A stretch of 64,000 nt of DNA from Mycobacterium sp. 1554424.7 (GTDB lineage: Bacteria > Actinomycetota > Actinomycetes > Mycobacteriales > Mycobacteriaceae). Location of the stretch: NCBI RefSeq assembly GCF_001665295.1, contig NZ_LZSE01000034.1, positions 62,001 to 126,000 of the forward strand, read 5' to 3'. Below the pieces are notes generated by a model. That model ran no database searches, was not told the origin of the DNA, and worked only from the letters and a program-made list of their open reading frames with translations. The stretch's first letter is position 1. Each line of letters opens with the position of its first letter. Of this stretch, positions 34,523 to 42,314 are shown piece after piece. The position numbers and the translations under genes are program-made.

Positions 34523-35179
34523 GTGTATGCGCAGATCGCGTTGTTCGACGGGTTCGACCCGCTCGACGTCATCGCCCCGTTCGAGGTACTTGCCGCCGGC
34601 GGCGACGCGGTTGGCGGAGACCTCGTCGTCGAACTCGTTTCGGCCGAGGGCGCGCGTCCGGTCGTCAGCGGCACCCGTCAGCTGGCGCTCACGGCGGGCG
34701 GCCCGCTGGATCCCGGCAAGCCGGGATACGTCGTGGTTCCGGGCGCGAACGGGCCGATAGCGGGCGACCCGGACGACGGGGTCGCGACGATCCCGGTGCT
34801 GCTGGCCCGGGCGACCGACACCGCACTGATGCCCCGGATGCGCGAGGCGTTCGACAATCCCGAGGTCACCGTGGCGACCGTCTGCGGCGGCTCGCTCGTG
34901 TTGGCGATGAGCGGGCTGATCGAGGGCCGCCACGCGGTCACGCATCACCTCGGCATGGACCTTCTCGAAGCGGCGGGGGTGCACCCGGTGCGGGCGCGGG
35001 TCGTCGACGACGGCGACCTGATCAGCGCCGGCGGAGTCACCTCCGGCCTGGATCTGGCGCTGTATCTCCTGGAGCGCTCCTACGGACCGCGGATCGCCCG
35101 GGCGGTCGAGGAGATGTTCGAGTACGAGCGCCGCGGCACGGTGTGGACTCCGGCCGGGCGCGAACCGATGGAGGTGTGA
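34523..35179 (+). CDS. DJ-1/PfpI family protein (isonitrile hydratase-like)
   Basis: A 218-aa stand-alone DJ-1/PfpI domain starting at GTG 34523. IALFDGFDPLDVIAPFEVL is the N-terminal signature, the nucleophile elbow is ATVCGGSLVLAMSGLIEG (Cys about residue 116), and HAVTHH supplies nearby histidines, a pattern also seen in isocyanide hydratases. There is no DNA-binding domain. It runs with the small gene that follows directly (TGA then ATG) and is divergent from the GlxA-type regulator. Confidence 0.85.
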   Translation: MYAQIALFDGFDPLDVIAPFEVLAAGGDAVGGDLVVELVSAEGARPVVSGTRQLALTAGGPLDPGKPGYVVVPGANGPIAGDPDDGVATIPVLLARATDTALMPRMREAFDNPEVTVATVCGGSLVLAMSGLIEGRHAVTHHLGMDLLEAAGVHPVRARVVDDGDLISAGGVTSGLDLALYLLERSYGPRIARAVEEMFEYERRGTVWTPAGREPMEV

Positions 35180-35494
35180 ATGAGCGTGTTCGGTGATTGG
35201 GACGTCACCATCAAGACGCCGATCGGCTCTCTTTCGGTGTCCTACACCTTCGGCCACGCCGTCGATGGCGCCGTCGGGACGGCTACCTACAAGGGCGACA
35301 CCGTTGCGCTGCAGGACATTTCGATCGATGGGGACCGAGTGACCTGGCGGCAGTCGGTGACCAAGCCGATGCGGCTCAATCTGGCTTTCGACGTCGTCGT
35401 CGACGGCGATTCGCTCGCCGGCCATTCGCGGGCCGGTCGGCTGCCGGCCTCGGCCGTGACGGGCACGCGCAGCAGACGGTCCCCGTGCGCCTAG
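35180..35494 (+). CDS. Small beta-rich protein linked to the DJ-1/PfpI gene
   Basis: A 104-aa protein starting directly after the previous stop, with GGAGGTG eight bases ahead. Alternating polar and hydrophobic residues (WDVTIKTPIGSLSVSYTF, VALQDISIDGDRVTWRQSV) suggest a small antiparallel beta-barrel. The pattern T-K-P-M-x-L near residue 63 occurs in a lipocalin-like domain often linked to hydrolases, but I cannot name the family. The last residues (SRRSPCA) look poorly conserved. Its TAG shares bases 35491-35494 with the opposing stop. Confidence 0.75.
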   Translation: MSVFGDWDVTIKTPIGSLSVSYTFGHAVDGAVGTATYKGDTVALQDISIDGDRVTWRQSVTKPMRLNLAFDVVVDGDSLAGHSRAGRLPASAVTGTRSRRSPCA

Positions 35495-35736
35495 CCCCGC
35501 CGCAGCCGCGCGATGCCCAGCACCGCCAGCACGCCCGCGGTCGTCACCAGCACCAGGGTCAGCAGCAGCAGCTGGGGGTCGTACACCAGCGACGTCGTGG
35601 ACGGCTGCCCGTCCGCGATGGGCGCCACCCTGACCGTGTGGCGGGCGTGCACCCAGGTCACCCCGGCGCCGGCCAGCGCGGCGCAGGCCACGGCCAGCGC
35701 GATCACGGCGCTGAAGGTCCGGTAGGGGGCGATCAC
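35491..35736 (-). CDS. Two-helix membrane protein, Rv0514-like
   Basis: An 81-aa protein starting at GTG 35736, whose GTGA overlaps the stop of the preceding gene. Two hydrophobic segments (about residues 8-28 and 54-74) flank a polar loop, HARHTVRVAPIADGQPS, that is probably extracellular. The end is basic (ARLRRG). It matches Rv0514, which follows hemB and Rv0513 in M. tuberculosis. Function unknown. Confidence 0.8.
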   Translation of the reverse strand: MIAPYRTFSAVIALAVACAALAGAGVTWVHARHTVRVAPIADGQPSTTSLVYDPQLLLLTLVLVTTAGVLAVLGIARLRRG

Positions 35737-36275
35737 GACGGGTCTTCGAAATCGTCGTCGCGGTCGTTGTCGGCCACATCGGATCCGGCGGGTTCCACCC
35801 GCTCCTGGACCAGCGGGGTCAGCGCCGCCCGCAGGTGACGATGCCGGCGCGCCCAGGCCTGGGCGGTGCGGTCGTTGGTGAGCTTGAGGCCGATGCCGAT
35901 CCGGCCGCGCGGCACCCCCACCAATTCGCCGAGCGCCCGCGCGGACTGCCACCTGGCGAGCTCCTTGCCCGAGGCCTCGTGGTGTTCGGGGGCCGGGTAA
36001 ACCTTGACGATTTCGCGCACCAGGATGGTTTCGGTGCCCTGTCGCAGGGCGTCCTCGGTGAGCTCGACGGAGACGTGGATCCGCGCCGCCTTCACCTGCA
36101 ACCCCACGAACGCCGACACCAGCACCAGGAAGATCGCCGGAACGATCAGCGACACCTTGGCACCGCTCCAGATTTCGATCAGCACCATCGACCCGGCCGA
36201 CGCCGGGCCCAACGCCACCCACCACCAGCTCGCGCCGGGCTCGTAGAACAGCGGCCGCGGTTCGGCGCTCGTCAT
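35733..36275 (-). CDS. Membrane protein with DUF3093-like layout, Rv0513-like
   Basis: A 180-aa protein with two close N-terminal helices (about residues 18-60) followed by a soluble domain (VSVELTEDALRQGTETILVREIVKVYPAP ... RGRIGIGLKLTNDRTAQAW) and an acidic tail. The layout resembles PH-like membrane-anchored proteins such as DUF3093; I give that only as resemblance. ATG 36275 overlaps the hemB stop by the ATGA arrangement. It is the fifth gene of the haem operon, but no haem role is known. Confidence 0.78.
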   Translation of the reverse strand: MTSAEPRPLFYEPGASWWWVALGPASAGSMVLIEIWSGAKVSLIVPAIFLVLVSAFVGLQVKAARIHVSVELTEDALRQGTETILVREIVKVYPAPEHHEASGKELARWQSARALGELVGVPRGRIGIGLKLTNDRTAQAWARRHRHLRAALTPLVQERVEPAGSDVADNDRDDDFEDPS

Positions 36276-37252
36276 GAAAGCCACCCCGCCACGTCCGCGG
36301 CCCAATAGGTCAGCACGATGTCGGCGCCGGCGCGCCGGATGCTCGTCAGCGACTCCAGCGCCGCGGCACGCTCGTCGATCCAGCCGTTGGCGGCCGCGGC
36401 GCAGATCATCGCGTACTCCCCCGAAACCTGGTAGGCGGCCACCGGGACCGGTGAGATCGAGGCCGCCGCGGACACCACGTCCAGGTAGCCCATCGCGGGC
36501 TTGACCATCAGGATGTCGGCGCCCTCGTCGAGGTCCAGCCGGATCTCGCGCAGTGCCTCGCGGAAGTTGCCCGGCTCCTGCTGGTAAGTGCGCCGGTCCC
36601 CGGACAGGCTGGAGCTCACGGCTTCGCGGAAGGGGCCGTAAAACGCCGAGGCGAACTTCGCCGCGTAGGCCAGGATCACCACGTCGGCGTAGCCCGCCGC
36701 GTCCAGGCCGTCGCGGATCGCGGCCACCTGGCCGTCCATCATCCCGCTCGGCCCGACCACGTGGGCGCCCGATTCCGCTTGCGCCACAGCCAGTTTGACG
36801 TACCGGACCAAGGTGGCGTCGTTGTCCACCCGGCCCCGGGCGTCCAGGACCCCGCAGTGGCCGTGATCGGTGAACTCGTCCAGGCAGGTGTCGGCCATCA
36901 GCACCGTGGCATCGCCGAGGTCCTTGGTCAGGTCGCGCAGCGCGACGTTGAGGATGCCGTCGGGATCGGTGCCGGCCGAGCCGGTCGCATCCTTGTCCTG
37001 CTCGCGCGGGACGCCGAACAGCATCAGCCCACCGACGCCGGCGGCGACGGCGTCTTCCGCGGCCGCCCGCAGCGAATCCCGGGTGTGCTGAACCACTTTC
37101 GGCATCGACGCGATGGGCTGCGGTTCGTCGATCCCGTCGGCGACAAACATCGGCAGCACCAAATGCCTTGGCTCCAAAGACGTTTGCGCCACCAAACGGC
37201 GCAACGCGGGGGTGCTACGAAGCCGGCGCGGGCGCTGCCGCGGATAGGCCAT
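36272..37252 (-). CDS. hemB: Delta-aminolevulinic acid dehydratase (porphobilinogen synthase) HemB
   Basis: A 326-aa TIM-barrel enzyme condensing two 5-aminolevulinate molecules to porphobilinogen. Motifs are LVLPMFVADG, the metal segment DTCLDEFTDHGHCG near residue 124 (which lacks the full Cys triad of zinc-type enzymes), the first active lysine in YAAKFASAFYGPF and the Schiff-base lysine in ILMVKPAMGYLDV. It follows hemD by four bases and overlaps the Rv0513-like gene. Confidence 0.95.
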   Translation of the reverse strand: MAYPRQRPRRLRSTPALRRLVAQTSLEPRHLVLPMFVADGIDEPQPIASMPKVVQHTRDSLRAAAEDAVAAGVGGLMLFGVPREQDKDATGSAGTDPDGILNVALRDLTKDLGDATVLMADTCLDEFTDHGHCGVLDARGRVDNDATLVRYVKLAVAQAESGAHVVGPSGMMDGQVAAIRDGLDAAGYADVVILAYAAKFASAFYGPFREAVSSSLSGDRRTYQQEPGNFREALREIRLDLDEGADILMVKPAMGYLDVVSAAASISPVPVAAYQVSGEYAMICAAAANGWIDERAAALESLTSIRRAGADIVLTYWAADVAGWLS

Positions 37253-37256
37253 TGGG

Positions 37257-38918
37257 CTAGCGCCTGCGGCTCTTCTTGCGCGGCGGTGGCAGCGCGCCCT
37301 CGGCGCGCAACCGCGCGGCGTGCTCGGCCAGCGCGTCGACCAGCGGGCCGACGGCGGCGGTGTCGGGCTGCACGTCCACCCGCAAGCCGAACTCGGCGGC
37401 GGTCTCGGCCGTCTTGGGGCCGATGCAGGCGATGATCGTCCGCGCGTGCGGCTTGCCGGCGATGCCGACCAGGTTGCGCACGGTCGAGCTGGACGTGAAG
37501 CACACGGCGTCGAAGCCGCCCGTCTTGATCATCTCGCGGGTGGCAGCGGGCGGCGGCGCGGCGCGCACCGTCCGGTACGCGGTGACGTCCTCGATCTCCC
37601 AGCCGCGCTCGCGCAACCCCTCGGCCAGCGTCTCGGTGGCGATGTCGGCCCGTGGCAGCAGGACGCGGTTCACCGGGTCGAAAATGCTGTCGTAGGGCGG
37701 GAAGTCGTCGAGCAGACCCAGCGACGACTGTTCCCCGGCCGGCACCAGCTCGGGGCTGATCCCGAAGGCGCGGACCCGATCGGCGGTGGACTCGCCGACG
37801 CAGGCGATCTTCACGCCGGAGAACGCCCGGGCGTCCAGGCCGAACTCGCCGAACTTCTCCCACACCGCGCGCACGGCGTTGGTGGAGGTGAACACCACCC
37901 ATTGGAAGCGGCCGTCGACCAGGCCCTTGACGGCGCGCTCCATCTGGGCGGGGCTGCGCGGCGGCTCGACGGCGATGGTCGGCACCTCGATCGGCAGCGC
38001 GCCGTAGGAGGTGAGCCGCTCGCTCATCTCGCCGGCCTGGTCCTTGGTGCGGGGCACCAGCACGCTCCAGCCGTACAGGGCGCGGCTTTCCCACCAGTTC
38101 AGCTTCGCCCGGCTGGCGACGGTCTTGCCGATGGTCACCACGAGCGGACCGGTCATCGGGCCGGCCGGGTCGGTGCCACCCAGGGCGCCCGGATCGGTCA
38201 GGCCACCCAGCGTGGTCTCGACCGAACGCTGCTGGCAGGTGGTGCCCTGCGCGGTCACCACGCAGGGGGTGGCCTCGGCCAGCTCGTGGTCGATCAGCGC
38301 GCGGGCCGCATCGGCCAGGTGTGACGAGGTGGCCTGCAGGATCAGCGGGCCGGGGGCCGCCGCCAAAGCGTCCCAATCGACGTCACCGCGCACGTCGGCG
38401 ACCGTGTGCGACGAGCCCAGCGGCAGCCCGGCGTAGGTCGGGACGGCGCTGGTCGCGGCCAGGCCGGGCACGATCTCGACGTGCAGGTGGCTGCGCGCGA
38501 CGGCGTTCACCTCGGTGATGACGGCGTCGAGCGTCAGCGGGTCACCGGCCACCAGACGCACCACGTCGACACCGGAACGGGCCTCGGCGACCAGCGTCTT
38601 GGCCACCTCCGCGGGCTCGCCCAGGGCCGGACGGACATCGGGGCCGGCGGAGATCACCGCGGGCGCCGACTGGCCGGCGTCGCCGTCGGCGGCCGCCTCC
38701 GCGGCGCCGTCGGGGCCGGCCGGCGCGGGGCCGGAGACCGGCGGCAGGTCCTTGCCGATCAGCGCGAGCACGGGCTCGGGCACGTCGGGGTCGGTGAACA
38801 CCAGGGCGGCGTTGGCCAGCACCGAGGCGGCTCGCGTCGTCAATAGGCCCGGGTCGCCCGGGCCGGAGCCCACGAACGTGATGTGGCCCGGTCTCGGCTT
38901 ACGCCCTCGCGTCGTCAT
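37257..38918 (-). CDS. hemD: Bifunctional uroporphyrinogen-III C-methyltransferase / synthase (HemD, Rv0511-like)
   Basis: A 553-aa fusion. Residues about 10-235 are a SAM-dependent tetrapyrrole methyltransferase-like domain (HITFVGSGPGDPGLLTTRA, RLVAGDPLTLDAV), and about 280-535 are uroporphyrinogen-III synthase (WSVLVPRTKDQAGEMSERL, VFTSTNAVRAVWEKF, CFTSSSTVRNLVGIAGKP). The synthase closes and inverts ring D of hydroxymethylbilane. The methyltransferase part has an acidic, Ala/Gly-rich insert and may not be active. ATG 38918 follows GGGAG. The C-terminus is basic (PPPRKKSRRR). Confidence 0.93.
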   Translation of the reverse strand: MTTRGRKPRPGHITFVGSGPGDPGLLTTRAASVLANAALVFTDPDVPEPVLALIGKDLPPVSGPAPAGPDGAAEAAADGDAGQSAPAVISAGPDVRPALGEPAEVAKTLVAEARSGVDVVRLVAGDPLTLDAVITEVNAVARSHLHVEIVPGLAATSAVPTYAGLPLGSSHTVADVRGDVDWDALAAAPGPLILQATSSHLADAARALIDHELAEATPCVVTAQGTTCQQRSVETTLGGLTDPGALGGTDPAGPMTGPLVVTIGKTVASRAKLNWWESRALYGWSVLVPRTKDQAGEMSERLTSYGALPIEVPTIAVEPPRSPAQMERAVKGLVDGRFQWVVFTSTNAVRAVWEKFGEFGLDARAFSGVKIACVGESTADRVRAFGISPELVPAGEQSSLGLLDDFPPYDSIFDPVNRVLLPRADIATETLAEGLRERGWEIEDVTAYRTVRAAPPPAATREMIKTGGFDAVCFTSSSTVRNLVGIAGKPHARTIIACIGPKTAETAAEFGLRVDVQPDTAAVGPLVDALAEHAARLRAEGALPPPRKKSRRR

Positions 38919-38940
38919 TGTCGCTCCCAAGTGACTCTCT

Positions 38941-39885
38941 TCAGTTTCCTCGCGCGGGGTCTTGCCGCGCCCCCCCAATCAGCTCCCGCGCGCCCAGCTC
39001 GAACAGCTCCGCGGCGACCGAGAGCCCCAGCTCTCGGGCCCGACCGGGAGTGCCGACCCCGGACGCACGGATCACATCCGACCCGTCCAGCGCCGCCACA
39101 CAGCCACGCAACGACAGCTCTTCGAAGACCCGGCCGTCCTCATCGATGGACTCGACCACTTCGGCGATCGCGCCCACCGGTGCGGAGCAACCGGCCTCCA
39201 GTTCGGCCAGCAAGGCTCGCTCCGCGGTGACCGCCGCGCGCGTGTCGGCGTCGTCCAACTCCGCCAGCACCGCCGCCAACTCGTCACCGGCGCGGCATTC
39301 GACGGCGAGCGCGCCCTGAGCCGGTGCGGGCAACATCTGCACCGGCTCTAGCGTCTCGGTGACATCGCCGAGGCGGCCGAGCCGGGCCAGACCGGCCCGA
39401 GCAACCACGATCGCGTCAAGATCACCACTGCTTACCCTGTTCAACCTGGTATCTAGGTTGCCTCGTAGGGGCCGGATTTCCAAACCGAGACCCAGTGCTC
39501 TAAGCTGTGCGGCCCGCCGCGGCGACGAGGTCCCCACCAGCGAACCCGCCGGCAACTCCCCCAGCACCAGCCCGTCGCGGGCGACGACCGCGTCGCGGGG
39601 GTCGTTGCGCGGGGGTATCGCCGCGATGGTGAACCTGGGGTCGTCGGCGGTGGGCAAATCCTTGTGCGAGTGCACCGCGGCGTCGACGCGGCCGTCGTCG
39701 ATGGCCTCCCGCAGCGCGGTGGTGAAGGCGCCCACACCGAGTGTCTCGATGGGCGCCGACGACCTGTCGCCCGCGGTCGTGATGGTCACCAGCTCCGCCG
39801 GGTGGCCGTTGGCGATCAAGGCGTCCCTGACCACGCCGGCCTGGGTGGTGGCCAACAGGCTGCCCCGGGTGCCTATCCGGATCAC
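38941..39885 (-). CDS. hemC: Porphobilinogen deaminase (hydroxymethylbilane synthase) HemC
   Basis: A 314-aa enzyme that polymerises four porphobilinogens into hydroxymethylbilane. The start is GTG 39885 ([15 protein letters not shown]). Diagnostic residues include [28 protein letters not shown] and the cysteine that holds the dipyrromethane cofactor in [13 protein letters not shown] 13-base gap follows the hemA stop. The last residues ([11 protein letters not shown]) differ from the M. tuberculosis end. Confidence 0.95.
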   Translation of the reverse strand: MIRIGTRGSLLATTQAGVVRDALIANGHPAELVTITTAGDRSSAPIETLGVGAFTTALREAIDDGRVDAAVHSHKDLPTADDPRFTIAAIPPRNDPRDAVVARDGLVLGELPAGSLVGTSSPRRAAQLRALGLGLEIRPLRGNLDTRLNRVSSGDLDAIVVARAGLARLGRLGDVTETLEPVQMLPAPAQGALAVECRAGDELAAVLAELDDADTRAAVTAERALLAELEAGCSAPVGAIAEVVESIDEDGRVFEELSLRGCVAALDGSDVIRASGVGTPGRARELGLSVAAELFELGARELIGGARQDPARGN

Positions 39886-39898
39886 GTGCGCCAATCGG

Positions 39899-41278
39899 CT
39901 ACTCGGCGGACTGATTTGGCGTGCCGGCGTCGAATCCGCTTGGCACGACGGGCAATTCGCCGGCGGCGACGGCATCCACGGCGGTCTGGTCGAGTTCGAA
40001 GAGTTCCCGCAGGGCCTCGGCGTAGCTGTCGCCGCCCGGGGCGCTGGCGAGCTGCTTGATGCGCACGGTCGGCGCGTGCAGCAGCTTGTCCACCACCCGG
40101 CGCACGGTGCGGGCCACCTCCTCGCGGTGGGCGCTCTCCAGGCCGGGCAGCCGGTTGTCCAGGCGCAGCAGCTCCGCCTCGACGACGTCGGCGGCGCGCT
40201 GGCGCAGCGCGGTCACCGTCGGGGTGACCTCGGCCATCCGCTGTCCGGCCAGGTAGGTGGCGACCTCGGCCGCCACGATGTGGCGGGCGGCGTCGACGTC
40301 GGAGGCGGCGGCGTGCGCCGACGGCTCGTGTTGGACGCGCTCGACGTCGACGACCCAGACGCCGGGCAGCCCGGCGACCGCGGGATCGACGTCGCGCGGC
40401 ATGCCCAAATCGCAGATCACCAACGGGTGGGCGGTCTCGTCGTCAAGCGAGCGACGCGCGGTGGCCAGCGCGTGGTGCACGTCGGCCAGCGACACCACGG
40501 GGCTGACTGCGCCCGTGCAGCTGACGACGATGTCGGCGTCGGCCAGCGCGTCAGCCAGCTGGTCGAGGGCCAGCGCCTCGGCTCGCACCCCGGATTCGCG
40601 GATCTTGCGGGCCAGCCGCTGCGCGCGGGCCGCCGAACGGTTGAGCACCAGGATGCGGTCGACCCCGGCGCGGGTGAGGTGCCCGGACGACAGCGCGCCC
40701 ATCGCTCCGGCGCCGATGACCACGGCGGTCTTGCCGGCCAGCCCGCCGAGCCTGCGCTCGGCCATGGCCAGCGCGACGGACACCACCGAGGCGCCGGCGG
40801 CGTCGATGGCGGTTTCGGAATGCACCCGCTTGCCCACCGACAGCGCGCGCTGGGCCAGCTCGTGCAGCACCCGGCCGACGGTGCGGTTGGCCTCGGCGGC
40901 GGCGTAGGCGCGGCGCACCTGGCCCAGCACCTGTTGCTCGCCGATCACCGCCGAATCCAGCCCGCTGGCGACGGCAAAAAGGTGTTCGACGGCGGCCTCG
41001 CTGTAGCGCACGTAGGCGTACTTGGTCAGGTCGCCCATCGACATGCCGGAGTGTTCCGACAGCACCTGCCCGACCACCGCCAACCCGCCGTGGAACGCGT
41101 CGACGACGGCGTAGACCTCGACCCGGTTGCATGTCGAGAGCACCATCGCCTCGGTCACCAGCGGCGACTGCAACACCCGGTCGACGATCTTGACCTGGTC
41201 GGCTTCGTCGATGCTGAGTTGTTCCAGGACGGAGACCGGCGCACTGCGGTGCGAAACCCCGAAGAGCAGGACGCTCAC
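39899..41278 (-). CDS. hemA: Glutamyl-tRNA reductase HemA
   Basis: A 459-aa enzyme that reduces glutamyl-tRNA to glutamate-1-semialdehyde, the committed and usually feedback-controlled step of haem synthesis. GTG 41278 begins [21 protein letters not shown]. The catalytic cysteine is in [13 protein letters not shown], the tRNA-contact signature [13 protein letters not shown] is near residue 118, the NADPH motif [11 protein letters not shown] is near residue 182, and a C-terminal dimerisation helix follows. First gene of hemA-hemC-hemD-hemB. Confidence 0.96.
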   Translation of the reverse strand: MSVLLFGVSHRSAPVSVLEQLSIDEADQVKIVDRVLQSPLVTEAMVLSTCNRVEVYAVVDAFHGGLAVVGQVLSEHSGMSMGDLTKYAYVRYSEAAVEHLFAVASGLDSAVIGEQQVLGQVRRAYAAAEANRTVGRVLHELAQRALSVGKRVHSETAIDAAGASVVSVALAMAERRLGGLAGKTAVVIGAGAMGALSSGHLTRAGVDRILVLNRSAARAQRLARKIRESGVRAEALALDQLADALADADIVVSCTGAVSPVVSLADVHHALATARRSLDDETAHPLVICDLGMPRDVDPAVAGLPGVWVVDVERVQHEPSAHAAASDVDAARHIVAAEVATYLAGQRMAEVTPTVTALRQRAADVVEAELLRLDNRLPGLESAHREEVARTVRRVVDKLLHAPTVRIKQLASAPGGDSYAEALRELFELDQTAVDAVAAGELPVVPSGFDAGTPNQSAE

Positions 41279-41377
41279 GGCAGCATCACCTGGCCAGCTC
41301 CCTTGCTTCCTCCAGTAACTGAACTGGTGTCCACGGTAAACGTTAATCAGCTGGGCTACCAAATGAATGCCCGGCGG

Positions 41378-41638
41378 CTACCGGGCCAGATCGGCCCGCA
41401 GCCGTGGCTCGTCCACCTCCCAGTAGCTGTGCTCGAGCCCATCCAGCAGTACCACCGGCAGGCGGTCGCCGAACTCGGCCCGCAATCCCGGGTCGCCGGC
41501 AGCCGCCGCGGCGTCGACGTCGGTCGTGGTCAGTTCGAAACCCAACTCTGCGGCCAGTTCCGCCAGCCGAGCGTGCACCCGCTCGCAGAGGGTGCAGCCG
41601 TCCCGGGTCAGCAGCTCAACTCGCCGCCGGCTTGTCAT
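41378..41638 (-). CDS. Glutaredoxin-like thiol-redox protein (Rv0508-like)
   Basis: An 86-aa thioredoxin-fold protein (DUF836/glutaredoxin-like). The redox motif is LLTRDGCTLCERVHARL (C-T-L-C, residues about 15-18), followed by FELTTTDVDAAA and a cis-proline segment DRLPVVLLDG. It lies 99 bases before hemA in the same direction, as Rv0508 does. A short stem, GCCCGG / CCGGGC (41369-41386), spans its stop codon and could act as a weak terminator. Confidence 0.85.
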   Translation of the reverse strand: MTSRRRVELLTRDGCTLCERVHARLAELAAELGFELTTTDVDAAAAAGDPGLRAEFGDRLPVVLLDGLEHSYWEVDEPRLRADLAR

Positions 41639-41703
41639 AACCACCAGTGTGGCAGGCGCCTCGGTGACGCCTCGAGTGAATTGTGCGACCGCCCTGGATT
41701 CAC

Positions 41704-41715
41704 TAGCTTGCCGGT
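41704..41715 (+). promoter_or_regulatory. Candidate -10 element of the esxF-esxE-cpnT operon
   Basis: TAGCTT (41704-41709) fits TANNNT and stands six bases before ATG 41716, where no ribosome-binding site is present. The arrangement predicts a leaderless mRNA for the toxin operon. Confidence 0.45.
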
Positions 41716-42027
41716 ATGGGGGCTGATGGGACGCTCCGCGTCGACCCAGCGGTAATGCAGGAGTTCGCGGTCTCGCTTGGCGGCGCGGGCGAGCACCTGA
41801 GTGCCGAGCTGGACCAGCTCGACGATCAGGTGGGACAGATGTTGGGCGGCTGGCGCGGGGCGTCGGGAACCGCGTACGGGTCGGCGTGGGAGCTGTGGCA
41901 CAAGGGGGCTCGCGAGGTGCATGCGGGCCTGGCGATATTGGCGCATCTGGTTGGCCAGGCAGGCGGCCTTTACGACCAGAACGAGGCGACCGCTGCCCAG
42001 CAGGAGCGCGAGGTTTACCGTGGCTGA
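41716..42027 (+). CDS. esxF: WXG100-family protein, EsxF-like
   Basis: A 103-aa Esx protein. The helix-turn-helix WXG motif is QMLGGWRGASGTAYGSAW, near residue 46. Sequence and length agree closely with EsxF (Rv3905c) of M. tuberculosis: the same start MGADxTLRV and the shared centre AYGSAWELWH. In M. tuberculosis EsxE and EsxF form a complex needed for export and surface exposure of CpnT. It overlaps the next gene by eight bases, so both are probably made together. The surrounding locus differs from the M. tuberculosis location. Confidence 0.92.
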   Translation: MGADGTLRVDPAVMQEFAVSLGGAGEHLSAELDQLDDQVGQMLGGWRGASGTAYGSAWELWHKGAREVHAGLAILAHLVGQAGGLYDQNEATAAQQEREVYRG

Positions 42028-42310
42028 GGCGTTCCGCGTTGATCCCGAGGCGTTGGCCGACGCGGTCGAACGGATGACCGAGTTTCAGCGCCATGCCGAA
42101 GAGATGCTCGCCGAAATCGATTCGCGGGTAAAGCGTTTGCATGCGGCCTGGACGGGGGAGGGCGCGGCGGCCCATGCCGAGGCCCATCAGCACTGGGCCA
42201 GGGGCGAGGCGATGATGCGCGAGGCGCTGGCCCAATTGCGGACCGCCGGCGCGACCGCCCACCGCAACTACACCGGCGCCATGTCGACGAATTTGGGCAT
42301 GTGGTCGTGA
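42020..42310 (+). CDS. esxE: WXG100-family protein, EsxE-like
   Basis: A 96-aa Esx protein starting at GTG 42020. The WXG-type turn is RLHAAWTGEGAAAHAEAHQHW, given here as AAWTGEGAAAHAEA near residue 44, and the end YTGAMSTNLGMWS is like EsxE (Rv3904c). It should pair with the EsxF-like protein as a four-helix bundle. The general T7SS signal YxxxD/E is not clear in either partner, as in the M. tuberculosis pair. The toxin gene starts four bases after its stop. Confidence 0.92.
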   Translation: MAEAFRVDPEALADAVERMTEFQRHAEEMLAEIDSRVKRLHAAWTGEGAAAHAEAHQHWARGEAMMREALAQLRTAGATAHRNYTGAMSTNLGMWS

Positions 42311-42314
42311 GCTA

